Below are positions 8,938 through 17,347 of a stretch of 48,680 bases of DNA, in pieces; position 1 is the first letter of the stretch; the number at the start of each line of letters is the position of its first letter. The stretch comes from Pseudomonas proteolytica (GTDB lineage: Bacteria; Pseudomonadota; Gammaproteobacteria; Pseudomonadales; Pseudomonadaceae), in NCBI RefSeq assembly GCF_007858275.1, contig NZ_VFEV01000046.1, positions 1 to 48,680 of the forward strand, read 5' to 3'. The notes beneath the pieces were generated by a model. It worked only from the letters and a program-made list of their open reading frames with translations. It was not told the origin of the DNA and ran no database searches. The translations under genes and the position numbers were made by a program.

Positions 8938-8977
8938 GGCGTCGTGTTCCAAACAGTATCTGTCCCACAATGAACAT

Positions 8978-9000
8978 AGAAAGGTCCGACAGACCTTTCT
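8978..9000. promoter_or_regulatory. perfect 9-base dyad between transporter and LysR gene
   Basis: AGAAAGGTC and GACCTTTCT flank CGACA. It lies 40 bases past the CynX-type gene and 75 bases before the LysR start at 9075. There is no T-tract, so an operator seems as likely as a terminator. Confidence 0.4.
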
Positions 9001-9074
9001 ATTGGTACGAGCGTTCCGTTAACATTTTGTCTTGTTTGCGCTGCGGTCGCGCAACAGACTCACGGACGGAACGA

Positions 9075-10031
9075 ATGCTAAACAGCAACTTGCTTAGAAA
9101 GCTCGATATGCAGGACCTGATGGTGTTCATCGCGGTGTATGAGCAAAGCAGCGTCACCGATGTGTCCGAAACCCTGTTTGTCAGCCAGTCCACCGTCAGT
9201 TACAGCCTGAAGAAGCTGCGCACCAGCTTCGAGGACGACTTGTTTATCAATACCCGTGCCGGCATGCGCCCGACCTACAAGGCCAGCACCATGTATGGCC
9301 ATGTGCAGAAAATCCTCGAAAGCATCAACCTCTGCCATGCGGGTGCGCAGACGTTCGACCCCAAGCAAAAAACCGTCACCTTCAACCTTTGTGCGCCCGA
9401 GTACTTCGAACAACTGATCCTGCCCAGATTGTTGAAAGACTTCGATCATGCCGACCTGCCGGTGATCGTCAACGTGCAGAAGCTGGAAACCGAGATTCCC
9501 ATCGAAGCGCTGCGCGACGGGCGCCTGGACCTGGTGATCTGCTTCGGCCCGCACTTTCATCGCGAGCACAAGGACCTCAGGACCGAGATGCTGCTGGAGG
9601 ACGACCTGGTCTGCGTCTTCGACAAACGCGCCGCCCCGCGCGAGCCGGCGTTCAGCCTGCAGTCCTTTGTGGCACGGCGCCACGTATTCCCCACGCCCTG
9701 GACCTCGGACACCAACATGATCGACGGCTGGCTGGCCCGCCAGGCCCACAAGCGCCAGGTCATCGCCCGCGCCAACAGCTACAGCGCGGCGCTGAAGATG
9801 ATTGCCGGCACCGACTTCATCGTCACCCTGCCCCGACGTGTGCAGCAGTTGCTGGCCGTGGAGCCGCAGTTTGGCCACTGCGAGGCACCCAACGGCCTAC
9901 CGGGGTTTACCCTGGATATGCAATGGAACGACGCCAGCGAGCAGGAAAGCGCCAACCTGTGGTTTCGGGAACAGGTGGCCAGAGCCGCAGCAAGCCTCAA
10001 GCTGGAAGCGCTGAAAGAAGCCCATGCATAG
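9075..10031 (+). CDS. LysR-family transcriptional regulator
   Basis: 318 aa. The DNA-binding segment is MQDLMVFIAVYEQSSVTDVS followed by ETLFVSQSTVSYSLKKLRTS (residues ~13-50). The effector half includes RLDLVICFGPHFHREHK. The ATG at 9075 gives a standard LysR N-terminus; the frame is open much further upstream, but that part is only the antisense-like shadow of the transporter gene. Its stop lies 17 bases from the stop of the next, convergent LysR gene. Its target is unclear: the CynX-type gene upstream on the same strand is one candidate. Confidence 0.9.
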   Translation: MLNSNLLRKLDMQDLMVFIAVYEQSSVTDVSETLFVSQSTVSYSLKKLRTSFEDDLFINTRAGMRPTYKASTMYGHVQKILESINLCHAGAQTFDPKQKTVTFNLCAPEYFEQLILPRLLKDFDHADLPVIVNVQKLETEIPIEALRDGRLDLVICFGPHFHREHKDLRTEMLLEDDLVCVFDKRAAPREPAFSLQSFVARRHVFPTPWTSDTNMIDGWLARQAHKRQVIARANSYSAALKMIAGTDFIVTLPRRVQQLLAVEPQFGHCEAPNGLPGFTLDMQWNDASEQESANLWFREQVARAAASLKLEALKEAHA

Positions 10032-10048
10032 CGTGCAATCCAACGTTC

Positions 10049-10951
10049 TCAGCCCTTCATAAAGGCTTCCAGCCGTGAGCGCATCCAGCGCTCGGCGGGG
10101 TCGCTGTCAACGTGGCTGAGCCAGACCATGGACAGGTCCAGGGTCGGCGTGTCGAACGGGAACGGCTCGCAAAACAGGTTGCCCGCCGCCGCCATGGCCT
10201 GGGCCGCATAGTCCGGCAGGCTGGCGATCATATCGGTGCCGGCCAACAACGCCGGCAAGGAGCTGTATTGCGGCACGGATAACACTACGTGCCGCTTGCG
10301 ACCGATCTCTGCCAGCCACTCATCGGCAAAACCCGCGACATTGGCGGTGTGGGACACCAGCACATGGGGCCGTGAGCAATATTCATCGAGGGTCAGCGGC
10401 TGGTCCGAGGGGTCGGCGCGTAGCACGCTGGGGCGGATATGGCGCAACAACTTGCGCTTGGCATTGGCCGGCAGGCCGCGGGTCTGGGTGATGCCCACGG
10501 TAATATCGCCCGCTGCCAGCAAATCCGGGATGCGCCAGTAATCCACATGCTGTACCACAAATACCACCTGCGGCGCTTCGGTGCGCAGAGCACGCAGCAG
10601 CGGTGGCAACAGGCCGAACTCGACGTCATCGGACAGGCCGATGCGAAAGGTCATGGTGCTGACAGACGGGTCGAAATCATGGGTAAGACTCAACGCCGCC
10701 GACAGCGAATCCAGGGCCGGCGACAGATGCAGGATAAGTTCCTCGGCCCGCGCCGTGGGTTCCATGCGATGGCCGACGCGGATAAACAGCGGGTCGTTGA
10801 ACAACGTGCGCAGGCGGTTGAGGGCGGCGCTGATCGTCGGCTGGCCGAGAAACAGCTTCTCTGCCGCGCGTGTCACGTTGCGCTCGAGCATCAGCGTTTC
10901 AAACACCACCATCAGATTGATATCGGCCTTGCGTAATTCATTGCGATTCAT
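10049..10951 (-). CDS. LysR-family transcriptional regulator (NodD/LeuO-like branch)
   Basis: 300 aa from the ATG at 10951 (MNRNELRKADINLMVVFETL). The LERNVTRAAEKLFLGQPTIS and AALNRLRTLFNDPLFIRVG stretches are typical of the branch in which the HTH is followed by DPLFxR. The effector domain carries GLSDDVEFGLLPPLLRALR. It is divergent from the small membrane-protein and VOC genes (130-base gap to 11081), which are plausible targets. Confidence 0.9.
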   Translation of the reverse strand: MNRNELRKADINLMVVFETLMLERNVTRAAEKLFLGQPTISAALNRLRTLFNDPLFIRVGHRMEPTARAEELILHLSPALDSLSAALSLTHDFDPSVSTMTFRIGLSDDVEFGLLPPLLRALRTEAPQVVFVVQHVDYWRIPDLLAAGDITVGITQTRGLPANAKRKLLRHIRPSVLRADPSDQPLTLDEYCSRPHVLVSHTANVAGFADEWLAEIGRKRHVVLSVPQYSSLPALLAGTDMIASLPDYAAQAMAAAGNLFCEPFPFDTPTLDLSMVWLSHVDSDPAERWMRSRLEAFMKG

Positions 10952-11080
10952 GGCACGCGCACCACAGCCCAAGACAGCCGGCAGTTTAGGAACACAGCGG
11001 GCCCTGCGTCTATGTGCAGACTATCCAAGCCAAGGGTTTGGGACTATAAATCAGCTTCCACGGCAACCGAGAACATCACC

Positions 11081-11272
11081 GTGCTGGTCATTCTTGTCCT
11101 GGCTGTTCTGATGGCCGGGATGTGCATCTGGTCCATCAAGTTCATCGCCCACCCTACCGCCAGAACACTGTTGCGGGTATTTGTAGGGTTGTGCCTGGCC
11201 GCTATCGTTGCGTACCTGGTGCTCGCGTCGGGGTTTCCTACGGCCTTGCTGGTATCGGCAGGCATTCTTTAA
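11081..11272 (+). CDS. small two-helix membrane protein, 63 aa
   Basis: A GTG start at 11081 gives MLVILVLAVLMAGMCIWSIK, then a short polar turn (HPTARTLLR) and a second hydrophobic helix (VGLCLAAIVAYLVLASGF). The hydrophobic pattern is sustained to the stop, supporting a real gene, but the ribosome site is poor and the frame is also open upstream to 11012. No family recognised. It precedes the VOC gene by 33 bases. Confidence 0.5.
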   Translation: MLVILVLAVLMAGMCIWSIKFIAHPTARTLLRVFVGLCLAAIVAYLVLASGFPTALLVSAGIL

Positions 11273-11305
11273 TCGCCATCTCACTCAAGCATGGAGCGCT
11301 TAACC

Positions 11306-11698
11306 ATGAAATTCGCCTACACCATCGTCTATGTGCCCGACGTCGCCGCGTCCCTGCAATTTTTTGAAAACGCCTTCGGCTTCAACCGGCGTTTCCTGCA
11401 TGAATCAGGCACCTATGGCGAGCTGGATACGGGTGGCACCACCTTGTCCTTTGCGGCCCATGAGCTGGGGGAGATGAATTTTCCCGGCGGGCACGTGGCA
11501 GCCCACAGCTCGAAACAACCACTGGGCATGGAGTTGGGGTTCGTCACCGATGACGTGCCGGCCGCCCACGCCAAGGCGCTAAGCGCCGGTGCAAGCGAGC
11601 TGACGGCGCCAAGCAGCAAGCCCTGGGGCCAGGTGGTGTCGTATGTGCGTTGCCCGGATGGGACGCTAGTGGAACTGTGTACGCCGATCCAAGGCTGA
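11306..11698 (+). CDS. VOC-family (glyoxalase/bleomycin-resistance fold) protein
   Basis: 130 aa with the two-module VOC layout: MKFAYTIVYVPDVAASLQFF at the N-terminus and VSYVRCPDGTLVELCTPIQ at the end, where the E of VELC is the usual C-terminal metal ligand. Members include glyoxalase I, dioxygenases and resistance proteins; which of these applies is not visible. The ATG at 11306 is preferred, with GGAG about nine bases before it; an in-frame ATG at 11291 adds five residues. Confidence 0.82.
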   Translation: MKFAYTIVYVPDVAASLQFFENAFGFNRRFLHESGTYGELDTGGTTLSFAAHELGEMNFPGGHVAAHSSKQPLGMELGFVTDDVPAAHAKALSAGASELTAPSSKPWGQVVSYVRCPDGTLVELCTPIQG

Positions 11699-11726
11699 CA
11701 CGCACCTGGCAAGCCGGCTGTTGCCG

Positions 11727-11873
11727 TCAGGGTTTCAGCGGACGCTCCTGATCGCGCTCGGACAGTTCCGTACCATCATCCGGGTGCTTCCAGGTCTGTG
11801 GCTTCTCTTCCTCGCGACGCTGCCGGGCGCGCTCCTGCTGCGTCTCGTCGTGCGGCTTGGGTTCATTGTTCAT
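11727..11873 (-). CDS. small, highly charged hydrophilic protein, 48 aa
   Basis: Reads MNNEPKPHDETQQERARQRR, continues EEEKPQTWKHPDDGTELSER and ends DQERPLKP before a TGA stop. A strong ribosome site GGGAGG lies about 5 bases before the ATG at 11873. The composition (Glu, Arg, Gln, Lys, Pro; no hydrophobic core) predicts a disordered cytoplasmic protein. Unrelated Pseudomonas genomes often carry short hydrophilic proteins of this kind, but I cannot name a family. It sits alone between the VOC gene and the nitronate monooxygenase. Confidence 0.62.
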   Translation of the reverse strand: MNNEPKPHDETQQERARQRREEEKPQTWKHPDDGTELSERDQERPLKP

Positions 11874-12040
11874 ACCGTCCTCCCGTCCTTAAGATTGAGT
11901 CCCGCTTAAGCAGCATAGAACAGCAAACGCATTTCTTGCGGGCAGCAACCGCTGCAACTATGCAACTGGTTGCATATTAAAATTCACCCTGCTAATTTCT
12001 CCTCGCCGGGTACCCGACCCCCGATCCGATTGGAGCCGCC

Positions 12041-13015
12041 ATGACTCTCCCCGCTGTGTTGCAAGGCCGTCTTTCGATTCCAGTGGTGTGTTCGCCGCTG
12101 TTTATTATTTCCAGCCCGCAGCTGGTGATCGCCCAGTGCAAGGCGGGCGTGGTGGGTTCGTTCCCGGCGCTGAATGCACGGCCGGCACCGGTGCTGGAGG
12201 AGTGGCTCAAACAGATTACAACCGAGCTAGCCGCGTACGATGCCCTGCATCCGGACAAGCCTTCTGCGCCGTTTGCGGTCAACCAGATCGTGCACAAGTC
12301 CAATGATCGCCTCGAGCACGACCTGGCCCTGTGCGCCAAGTACAAAGTCCCGATCATCATCACGTCCCTGGGTGCGCGGGTGGATGTGAATGACGCGGTG
12401 CACGCCTACGGCGGCATCGTGCTGCACGACGTGATCAACAATACCTTCGCCAAAAAAGCCATCGACAAAGGCGCCGACGGCCTGATCGCCGTGGCTGCAG
12501 GCGCTGGTGGCCATGCGGGGAAGATTTCGCCCTTTGCGCTTATCCAGGAAATCCGTGAATGGTTCGACGGCCCGCTGCTGCTTTCGGGGGCCATTTCCCA
12601 CGGCAATGGAATTCTCGCCGCGCAGGCGGCAGGCGCGGACCTGGCCTACATAGGCTCGGCATTTATCGCCACTGAAGAAGCCCATGCACAGGCGGCCTAC
12701 AAGCAAATGATTGTCGAGAGCTCGGCCGATGACATTGTGTACTCCAACCTGTTTACCGGCGTGCATGGCAATTACCTGCGCCAAAGCATCGCCAACAGCG
12801 GCCTGGACCCGGATGAACTACCGGTGTCCGACCCTTCGGCAATGAATTTCGGCACCGGTGAGGGGGCCAAGGCCAAGGCATGGAAAGATATCTGGGGCGC
12901 AGGCCAAGGTGTAGGCGCGGTCAAGTCGGTACTGCCGGCGGGCGGTTTGATCGAGCGGCTCAAGGGCGAGTATCAAGCCTCACGTAAACGCCTGGACCTC
13001 AGCGCGACTCATTAA
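12041..13015 (+). CDS. nitronate monooxygenase family protein
   Basis: 324-aa FMN-dependent TIM-barrel enzyme that oxidises alkyl nitronates (propionate-3-nitronate and similar) to carbonyl compounds and nitrite. Landmarks are SPLFIISSPQLVIAQCKAGV at the N-terminus, the PFAVNQIVHKSNDRLEHDL strand, the FMN phosphate region VAAGAGGHAGKISPFALIQE (residues ~150-170, containing the GGHAG signature), LLLSGAISHGNGILAAQAAG, and GADLAYIGSAFIATEEA. It stands alone with a REP element following the stop. Physiological substrate not determined by context. Confidence 0.92.
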   Translation: MTLPAVLQGRLSIPVVCSPLFIISSPQLVIAQCKAGVVGSFPALNARPAPVLEEWLKQITTELAAYDALHPDKPSAPFAVNQIVHKSNDRLEHDLALCAKYKVPIIITSLGARVDVNDAVHAYGGIVLHDVINNTFAKKAIDKGADGLIAVAAGAGGHAGKISPFALIQEIREWFDGPLLLSGAISHGNGILAAQAAGADLAYIGSAFIATEEAHAQAAYKQMIVESSADDIVYSNLFTGVHGNYLRQSIANSGLDPDELPVSDPSAMNFGTGEGAKAKAWKDIWGAGQGVGAVKSVLPAGGLIERLKGEYQASRKRLDLSATH

Positions 13016-13027
13016 CGAAGAACAAAA

Positions 13028-13136
13028 GTGGGAGCTGTCGAGCCCCGGCGAGGCTGCGATGGCGGGGGGTCAGGCGACATCTTCAGTGCCTGTGTTGCCG
13101 CTATCGCAGCCTCGCTGAAGCTCGACAGCTCCTACA
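13028..13136. repeat. REPIN-like inverted repeat
   Basis: Left arm GTGGGAGCTGTCGAGCCCCG... pairs with ...GAAGCTCGACAGCTCCTAC on the right; the GCGAGGCTGCGAT / ATCGCAGCCTCGC parts also pair. It follows the nitronate monooxygenase stop and precedes the convergent PadR gene. Confidence 0.75.
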
Positions 13137-13175
13137 GGGGATTGGCGGTGGGGCGGAGTCGAACCCTGCCTGGCC

Positions 13176-13706
13176 TCACGCCTCAATCAATGGCAATAAC
13201 TCGTCCGCCCAGGCCAGCCAGCTTTCTTCGAGCATGATTCCGCGCCGCAGCACCACGTATTGCAGGCGCTGTGCGTGGGTCAACGAAGCAGACGAAAAGT
13301 CGCGCTGTTCAATCTGCCGATATGTCTCAAGCATGGCCTGGTGTTGCTTGAACAGGCGCAGCACTTCCTCACGCAGGCCCAACGGCCCGATGACCGCCTC
13401 GGCACGTAGCTTGATCAACAGTGCCTGGCTCTGGTCCCCCGACTCTTGCGGCTCGCTCGCCCAACGCTGCAACTCTTCGCGCCCCGCAGGTAGCACCTGG
13501 TAGATTTTTTTGCGCCGCTTGTCGGCCTTGGGACAGTCCTGCGCCATGAGCCAGCCGGCCGTGACCATACGCCCCAGCTCACGATAGATCTGCTGATGGG
13601 TGGCCTGCCAGAAGTAACCAATGGAGCGGTCGAACCGATTGGCCAGCTCATACCCCGTCGAGGGTTTTTCCAGGAGTGAGGTCAGGAGTGCGTGTTGGAT
13701 GGACAT
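13176..13706 (-). CDS. PadR-family transcriptional regulator
   Basis: 176 aa. The N-terminal winged helix HALLTSLLEKPSTGYELANR is followed by IYRELGRMVTAGWL (recognition/wing region), then a C-terminal helical dimerisation part of the Vir_act_alpha_C type ending SWLAWADELLPLIEA. PadR repressors commonly answer to phenolic acids or drugs; the ligand here is unknown. The gene starts inside the last 25 bases of the upstream LysR gene on the same strand, so the two may be translated together. Confidence 0.9.
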   Translation of the reverse strand: MSIQHALLTSLLEKPSTGYELANRFDRSIGYFWQATHQQIYRELGRMVTAGWLMAQDCPKADKRRKKIYQVLPAGREELQRWASEPQESGDQSQALLIKLRAEAVIGPLGLREEVLRLFKQHQAMLETYRQIEQRDFSSASLTHAQRLQYVVLRRGIMLEESWLAWADELLPLIEA

Positions 13707-14611
13707 GGGGCGCAGTCTATCTCCGTGGTTCTGGAGCGGGCGAGCATGAAGTCGATGAACGTCGATGTCGCGCGAGTGTGGTGGTGGTCGGGCATGTAGA
13801 GCATATACATGTTGGTGCCGAAGATGCTCAGCCGCCAGGTGTCCAGTGCGGTCACCAACGTGCCCTGGCGTACGTCGTCCTGCACCAGGTAGTCCGGCAC
13901 CAGCCCTACGCCCAGCCCGGCCAATACCGCTTGGCGCAGAAACAGGAAGTTCTCTGAAATCAGGGTGGGCTCCAGCAGTACCTCATGGCGCTCATCGTCC
14001 AGGTACGCAGCAACGCGCAATTGTCGGCCGACCACCGCCGCGGTAATCAGCGGCGCGGTGCGCAAGTCGCTCAGTTGTCCGGGCACGCCATGTTCCCGGG
14101 CATAGGCCGCCGAGACGCAAGCCACGTAGCGCAACACGCCCATGTCCCGAGCTACCAGGTTTTGCGGCGGCTCGGACATGACCCGTACTGCGATATCCAC
14201 TTCATCGCGCATCAGGTCTTCGACGCGATTTTCGAACATCACATCCAGCACGATCCCCGGGTACAGCCGCTTGAAGTCCAGCAGCCAGTCGGCCATCACC
14301 CACTGCCCGTAACCGCTGGGCACACTCACCCGCACCCTGCCCTGCAAGCTCTGGCCCAGCGATGAGACCGACTCTTGCGCCGCCAGCAGTTCATTGCGAA
14401 TGGCCCGCCCGTGCTCATACAGGCGCAGGCCGATCTCGGTCGGCTCAATGCGGCGCGTCGTGCGCCGCACCAGTTGCAAACCGATCGACTGCTCCAGGCG
14501 GCTGAGGTGGTAGCTGATATTGGCCCGGCTGACTTTAAGTCGCCGTGCGGCCTCGCTGAGGTTGCCTGCATCGATGATTTCGACCAGCAAGGTAAGCGAC
14601 TTGAGGTCCAT
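13682..14611 (-). CDS. LysR-family transcriptional regulator
   Basis: 309 aa from the ATG at 14611 (MDLKSLTLLVEIIDAGNLSE), with ARRLKVSRANISYHLSRLEQ as the helix-turn-helix. The region DVMFENRVEDLMRDEVDIAV belongs to the effector domain. It is divergent from the enoyl-CoA hydratase-like gene (start 14729) with a dyad in the 117-base gap, so that gene is the likely target. It overlaps the PadR gene by 25 bases. An alternative ATG five codons upstream exists at 14626. Confidence 0.91.
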   Translation of the reverse strand: MDLKSLTLLVEIIDAGNLSEAARRLKVSRANISYHLSRLEQSIGLQLVRRTTRRIEPTEIGLRLYEHGRAIRNELLAAQESVSSLGQSLQGRVRVSVPSGYGQWVMADWLLDFKRLYPGIVLDVMFENRVEDLMRDEVDIAVRVMSEPPQNLVARDMGVLRYVACVSAAYAREHGVPGQLSDLRTAPLITAAVVGRQLRVAAYLDDERHEVLLEPTLISENFLFLRQAVLAGLGVGLVPDYLVQDDVRQGTLVTALDTWRLSIFGTNMYMLYMPDHHHTRATSTFIDFMLARSRTTEIDCAPCPSNTHS

Positions 14612-14645
14612 AGGGATCACTGTCAAAGAATTTTGAACAGCCTGT

Positions 14646-14663
14646 CAATCAGGGCTGTGATTG
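14646..14663. promoter_or_regulatory. candidate LysR box (CAATCA-N6-TGATTG)
   Basis: Perfect 6-base dyad between the divergent LysR and hydratase-like genes. TGTCAA also occurs three times around it (near 14622, 14643 and 14663), consistent with a multi-site LysR control region. Confidence 0.45.
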
Positions 14664-14728
14664 TCAATGAAGCTTTGCCTTCCGATAATCCTTGGAATAA
14701 CCAGCCACTGAGCACAACAGGTGAAACC

Positions 14729-15529
14729 ATGGGTGAACCGATTCTTGTGGGGCGTGAAGGTGCTGTCCTCGTGCTGTCCAATAACAACCCCGCCGCACGT
14801 AATGCACTCACGCCCGAGTTCTATGCCGCATTGCCCCAGGCACTGGCCCAGGCCGAGGCAGACCCGTCGATTGGCGCCGTGGTGCTGACCGGGGTTGGCG
14901 GCCATTTCTGCGCCGGCGGCGATCTGCATCGGCTGGCATTGCGTCGGGCCATGACGCCAGCGGAGCGCCGGGTCAATCTTGAAGGCCTGCATGACCTGAT
15001 CCGCGCGCTCCAAAATTGCAGCAAGCCGGTGATTGCCGCCGTCGAAGGCGCCGCCGCCGGCGCCGGCCTATCGATTGCGTTGGCTTGCGACATGCTGGTC
15101 GTGGCGCGTAACGCTGCGTTTTCGGTGGCCTACGTCAAGGTTGGCCTCACGCCCGATGGTGGTGCCACGGCGTTCCTCGCCGAGTTTGTTTCGCGCCAGG
15201 TACTGACGCAACTGTGCCTGACAGGTGAGCGTATCAGCGGTGAACGCTTGCATGCCTTGGGCGCGGTCAATGCGCTGACCGAACCCGGTGACGCGCTCCC
15301 GGCAGCCATCACCCTGGCAACCCGGATTGCCGCTGGCCCACAGCGAGCAATGGCACGCATCAAGACCCTGTGCCGCCAGGCCAGCCGCACGACCCTGGAA
15401 CAACAGCTGGAGCTGGAGGCCAACCATATGGTGGTGTCCATGGGGGACGATGAAGCTGCCGAAGGGATTGCCGCATTCTTTGAAAAACGCCCCGCAGACT
15501 TCAACGGCTTACGAATAACCGATCAATAG
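14729..15529 (+). CDS. enoyl-CoA hydratase/isomerase-family protein, PaaG-like active site
   Basis: 266-aa crotonase-fold protein acting on an acyl-CoA. The oxyanion-hole sequence HFCAGGDLHRL lies near residue 59 and the second GAAAGAGLSIALACD near 113. Both catalytic Glu positions of true hydratases are replaced: the GGGCELA position reads AGLSIA, and the QPE position reads VAYVKVGL. It keeps the VGLTPDGG Asp seen in PaaG-type isomerases, so an isomerase or related reaction is more likely than hydration. The start ATG at 14729 was chosen over a long upstream open frame that only mirrors the LysR gene. Its stop codon overlaps an IclR-type palindrome. Confidence 0.85.
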   Translation: MGEPILVGREGAVLVLSNNNPAARNALTPEFYAALPQALAQAEADPSIGAVVLTGVGGHFCAGGDLHRLALRRAMTPAERRVNLEGLHDLIRALQNCSKPVIAAVEGAAAGAGLSIALACDMLVVARNAAFSVAYVKVGLTPDGGATAFLAEFVSRQVLTQLCLTGERISGERLHALGAVNALTEPGDALPAAITLATRIAAGPQRAMARIKTLCRQASRTTLEQQLELEANHMVVSMGDDEAAEGIAAFFEKRPADFNGLRITDQ

Positions 15530-15545
15530 TTCCGCATAGCGAAAC
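15529..15545. promoter_or_regulatory. IclR-type palindrome, site A
   Basis: GTTCCGCATAGCGAAAC: near-palindrome, one mismatch in the 7-base arms, 114 bases before the CoA ligase start at 15659. It matches the perfect copy at 30837-30859 and is 15/17 identical, in reverse orientation, to the copy at 21692-21708. Inferred operator of the local IclR regulator. Confidence 0.6.
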
Positions 15546-15658
15546 ACGATTCCATATATTTGACATGCAACCGCATTGCGTGCAAATCTCCAGCGAGATG
15601 GCACCGCCATACCGCCCGCATATCGATTAACCCAGACTCATAACAATAGGGTTTTAGA

Positions 15659-17344
15659 ATGTTCAACCGTCACCTGCCCCATTGGCCGGAGGGTGCGCCC
15701 CACCACCTGACACTGCCGGATACCAGCCTGTTCTGTAACCTGGAAATCTCTGCCCGGCGTTATCCGCAAAAGACCGCGATCATCTACTACGACACCCTCA
15801 TCACCTACGCCCAGTTGCTTGATGAGGTCGAGCGGCTGGCCGGGTATTTCCAATCCCAGGGGGTCAAGCGCGGGGACCGAGTCCTGTTGTTCATGCAGAA
15901 CTCGCCGCAGTTCATCATCACCTACTACGCCGCGCTGCGCGCCGATGCCATGGTGGTACCGCTCAACCCCATGAGCCGCGCCAGCGAGCTGGAACACTAC
16001 CTGCACGATACTGACGGCGAGATCGTCGTCTGCGCCCAGGATCTCGCGCCGTTTGTCACGCCGCTGCTCGGCCGCTTCAAGCTGCGCCACGTATTGACCA
16101 CGGCCTACTCCGAGTACCTGCGTACACCCACCAACCTGCCCCTGCCGCCCGAGTTGCTGGCCCCGGTTGAAACGGCAACGTTGCCGGGTGTGACACGCTG
16201 GCAGGCCGCCCTCGATTGCGGGCAACGCCCCGGCCCCCACCTGAGTGACGCCGACGATCACTGCGTGATGCCTTATAGCTCAGGCACCACCGGCGTACCC
16301 AAGGGCTGCCTGCATACCCATGGGTCGGTGATGGCGACGACGGTGCACCGCCAGGCCTGGACCAACCGCAATTGCGAAGACGTGGTGCTGACCACCCTGC
16401 CGCTGTTCCATGTCGCCGGTATGCAATCGTCGATGAACGGGCCGATTTTCAGTGGCGCCTGTGTGGTGGTCATGACCCGCTGGAACCGTGAAGTCGCCGC
16501 CCAGTTGATGCAGCGATATCGCGTCAGCAACTGGTCCAATATCGTCACCATGGCCGTGGATTTCCTGACCCAGGACGGGCTCGACCGCTATGACCTGTCG
16601 AGCCTCAACTACATTGGCGGCGGCGGCGCGGCGATGCCCGGCCCGGTCAAGGACAAGCTCAAGCAGTTGCTGGGCCTGGACTACATCGAAGGCTACGGCA
16701 TGACCGAAACCATGGCCGCGACCCATATGAACCCCAAGGCGCGCAGCAAATCCCAATGCCTGGGCATTCCGGCGTTCGACGTCGACTCGCGCGTGATCGA
16801 CAGCACCACCGGCCTGGAGCTGGCGCCCCACGAAGTGGGCGAAATTGTCTGCCGGGGCCCGCAGGTGTTCAAAGGCTACTGGCGACTCCCGCAGGACACC
16901 GAAAAAGCCTTTATCGAACTGGAAGGTAAACGCTTCCTACGCACCGGCGACCTCGGCTACTACGATGAAGACGGCTACTTCTTCATGGTCGACCGCATCA
17001 AACGCATGATCAACGCCTCCGGCTACAAGGTCTGGCCTTCGGAAGTCGAAAGCCTGATGTACCGCCATCCGGCGATCAAGCAGTGCTGCGTCATCTCCTC
17101 CCCCGACGCACGCCGAGGGGAAGCGGTCAAAGCCCTGGTGACCCTGCACCCCGGACAACAGGGCACCACGGCCAGCGACATCATCGAGTGGTGCAAGGCC
17201 AACATGTCGGCCTACAAAGTCCCCGTCACCATTGAGTTTCGCGAGCACCTGCCGCAATCCGGTGCCGGCAAACTGCTCTGGCGCCAATTGCAGGATGAAG
17301 AATGGGCCGCCCACACCCCCACCGTTACTGGCACAGGAAGCTGA
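15659..17344 (+). CDS. AMP-forming acyl-CoA synthetase (acid:CoA ligase)
   Basis: 561-aa adenylate-forming enzyme that activates a carboxylic acid to its CoA thioester. Visible are the P-loop-like YSSGTTGVPKGCLHTHGS near residue 205, GYGMTETMAATHMNP near 345 (A5 motif), YFFMVDRIKRMINASGYKVW (A8 hinge region) near 440, and the C-terminal PQSGAGKLLWRQL with the catalytic Lys. It belongs to the medium/long-chain or aryl-acid ligase group; the exact substrate is not readable. The thiolase starts within 4 bases of its stop, so the two are co-translated. An IclR-type palindrome lies upstream, making this the probable first catabolic step of the island. Confidence 0.9.
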   Translation: MFNRHLPHWPEGAPHHLTLPDTSLFCNLEISARRYPQKTAIIYYDTLITYAQLLDEVERLAGYFQSQGVKRGDRVLLFMQNSPQFIITYYAALRADAMVVPLNPMSRASELEHYLHDTDGEIVVCAQDLAPFVTPLLGRFKLRHVLTTAYSEYLRTPTNLPLPPELLAPVETATLPGVTRWQAALDCGQRPGPHLSDADDHCVMPYSSGTTGVPKGCLHTHGSVMATTVHRQAWTNRNCEDVVLTTLPLFHVAGMQSSMNGPIFSGACVVVMTRWNREVAAQLMQRYRVSNWSNIVTMAVDFLTQDGLDRYDLSSLNYIGGGGAAMPGPVKDKLKQLLGLDYIEGYGMTETMAATHMNPKARSKSQCLGIPAFDVDSRVIDSTTGLELAPHEVGEIVCRGPQVFKGYWRLPQDTEKAFIELEGKRFLRTGDLGYYDEDGYFFMVDRIKRMINASGYKVWPSEVESLMYRHPAIKQCCVISSPDARRGEAVKALVTLHPGQQGTTASDIIEWCKANMSAYKVPVTIEFREHLPQSGAGKLLWRQLQDEEWAAHTPTVTGTGS

Positions 17345-17347
17345 TTG

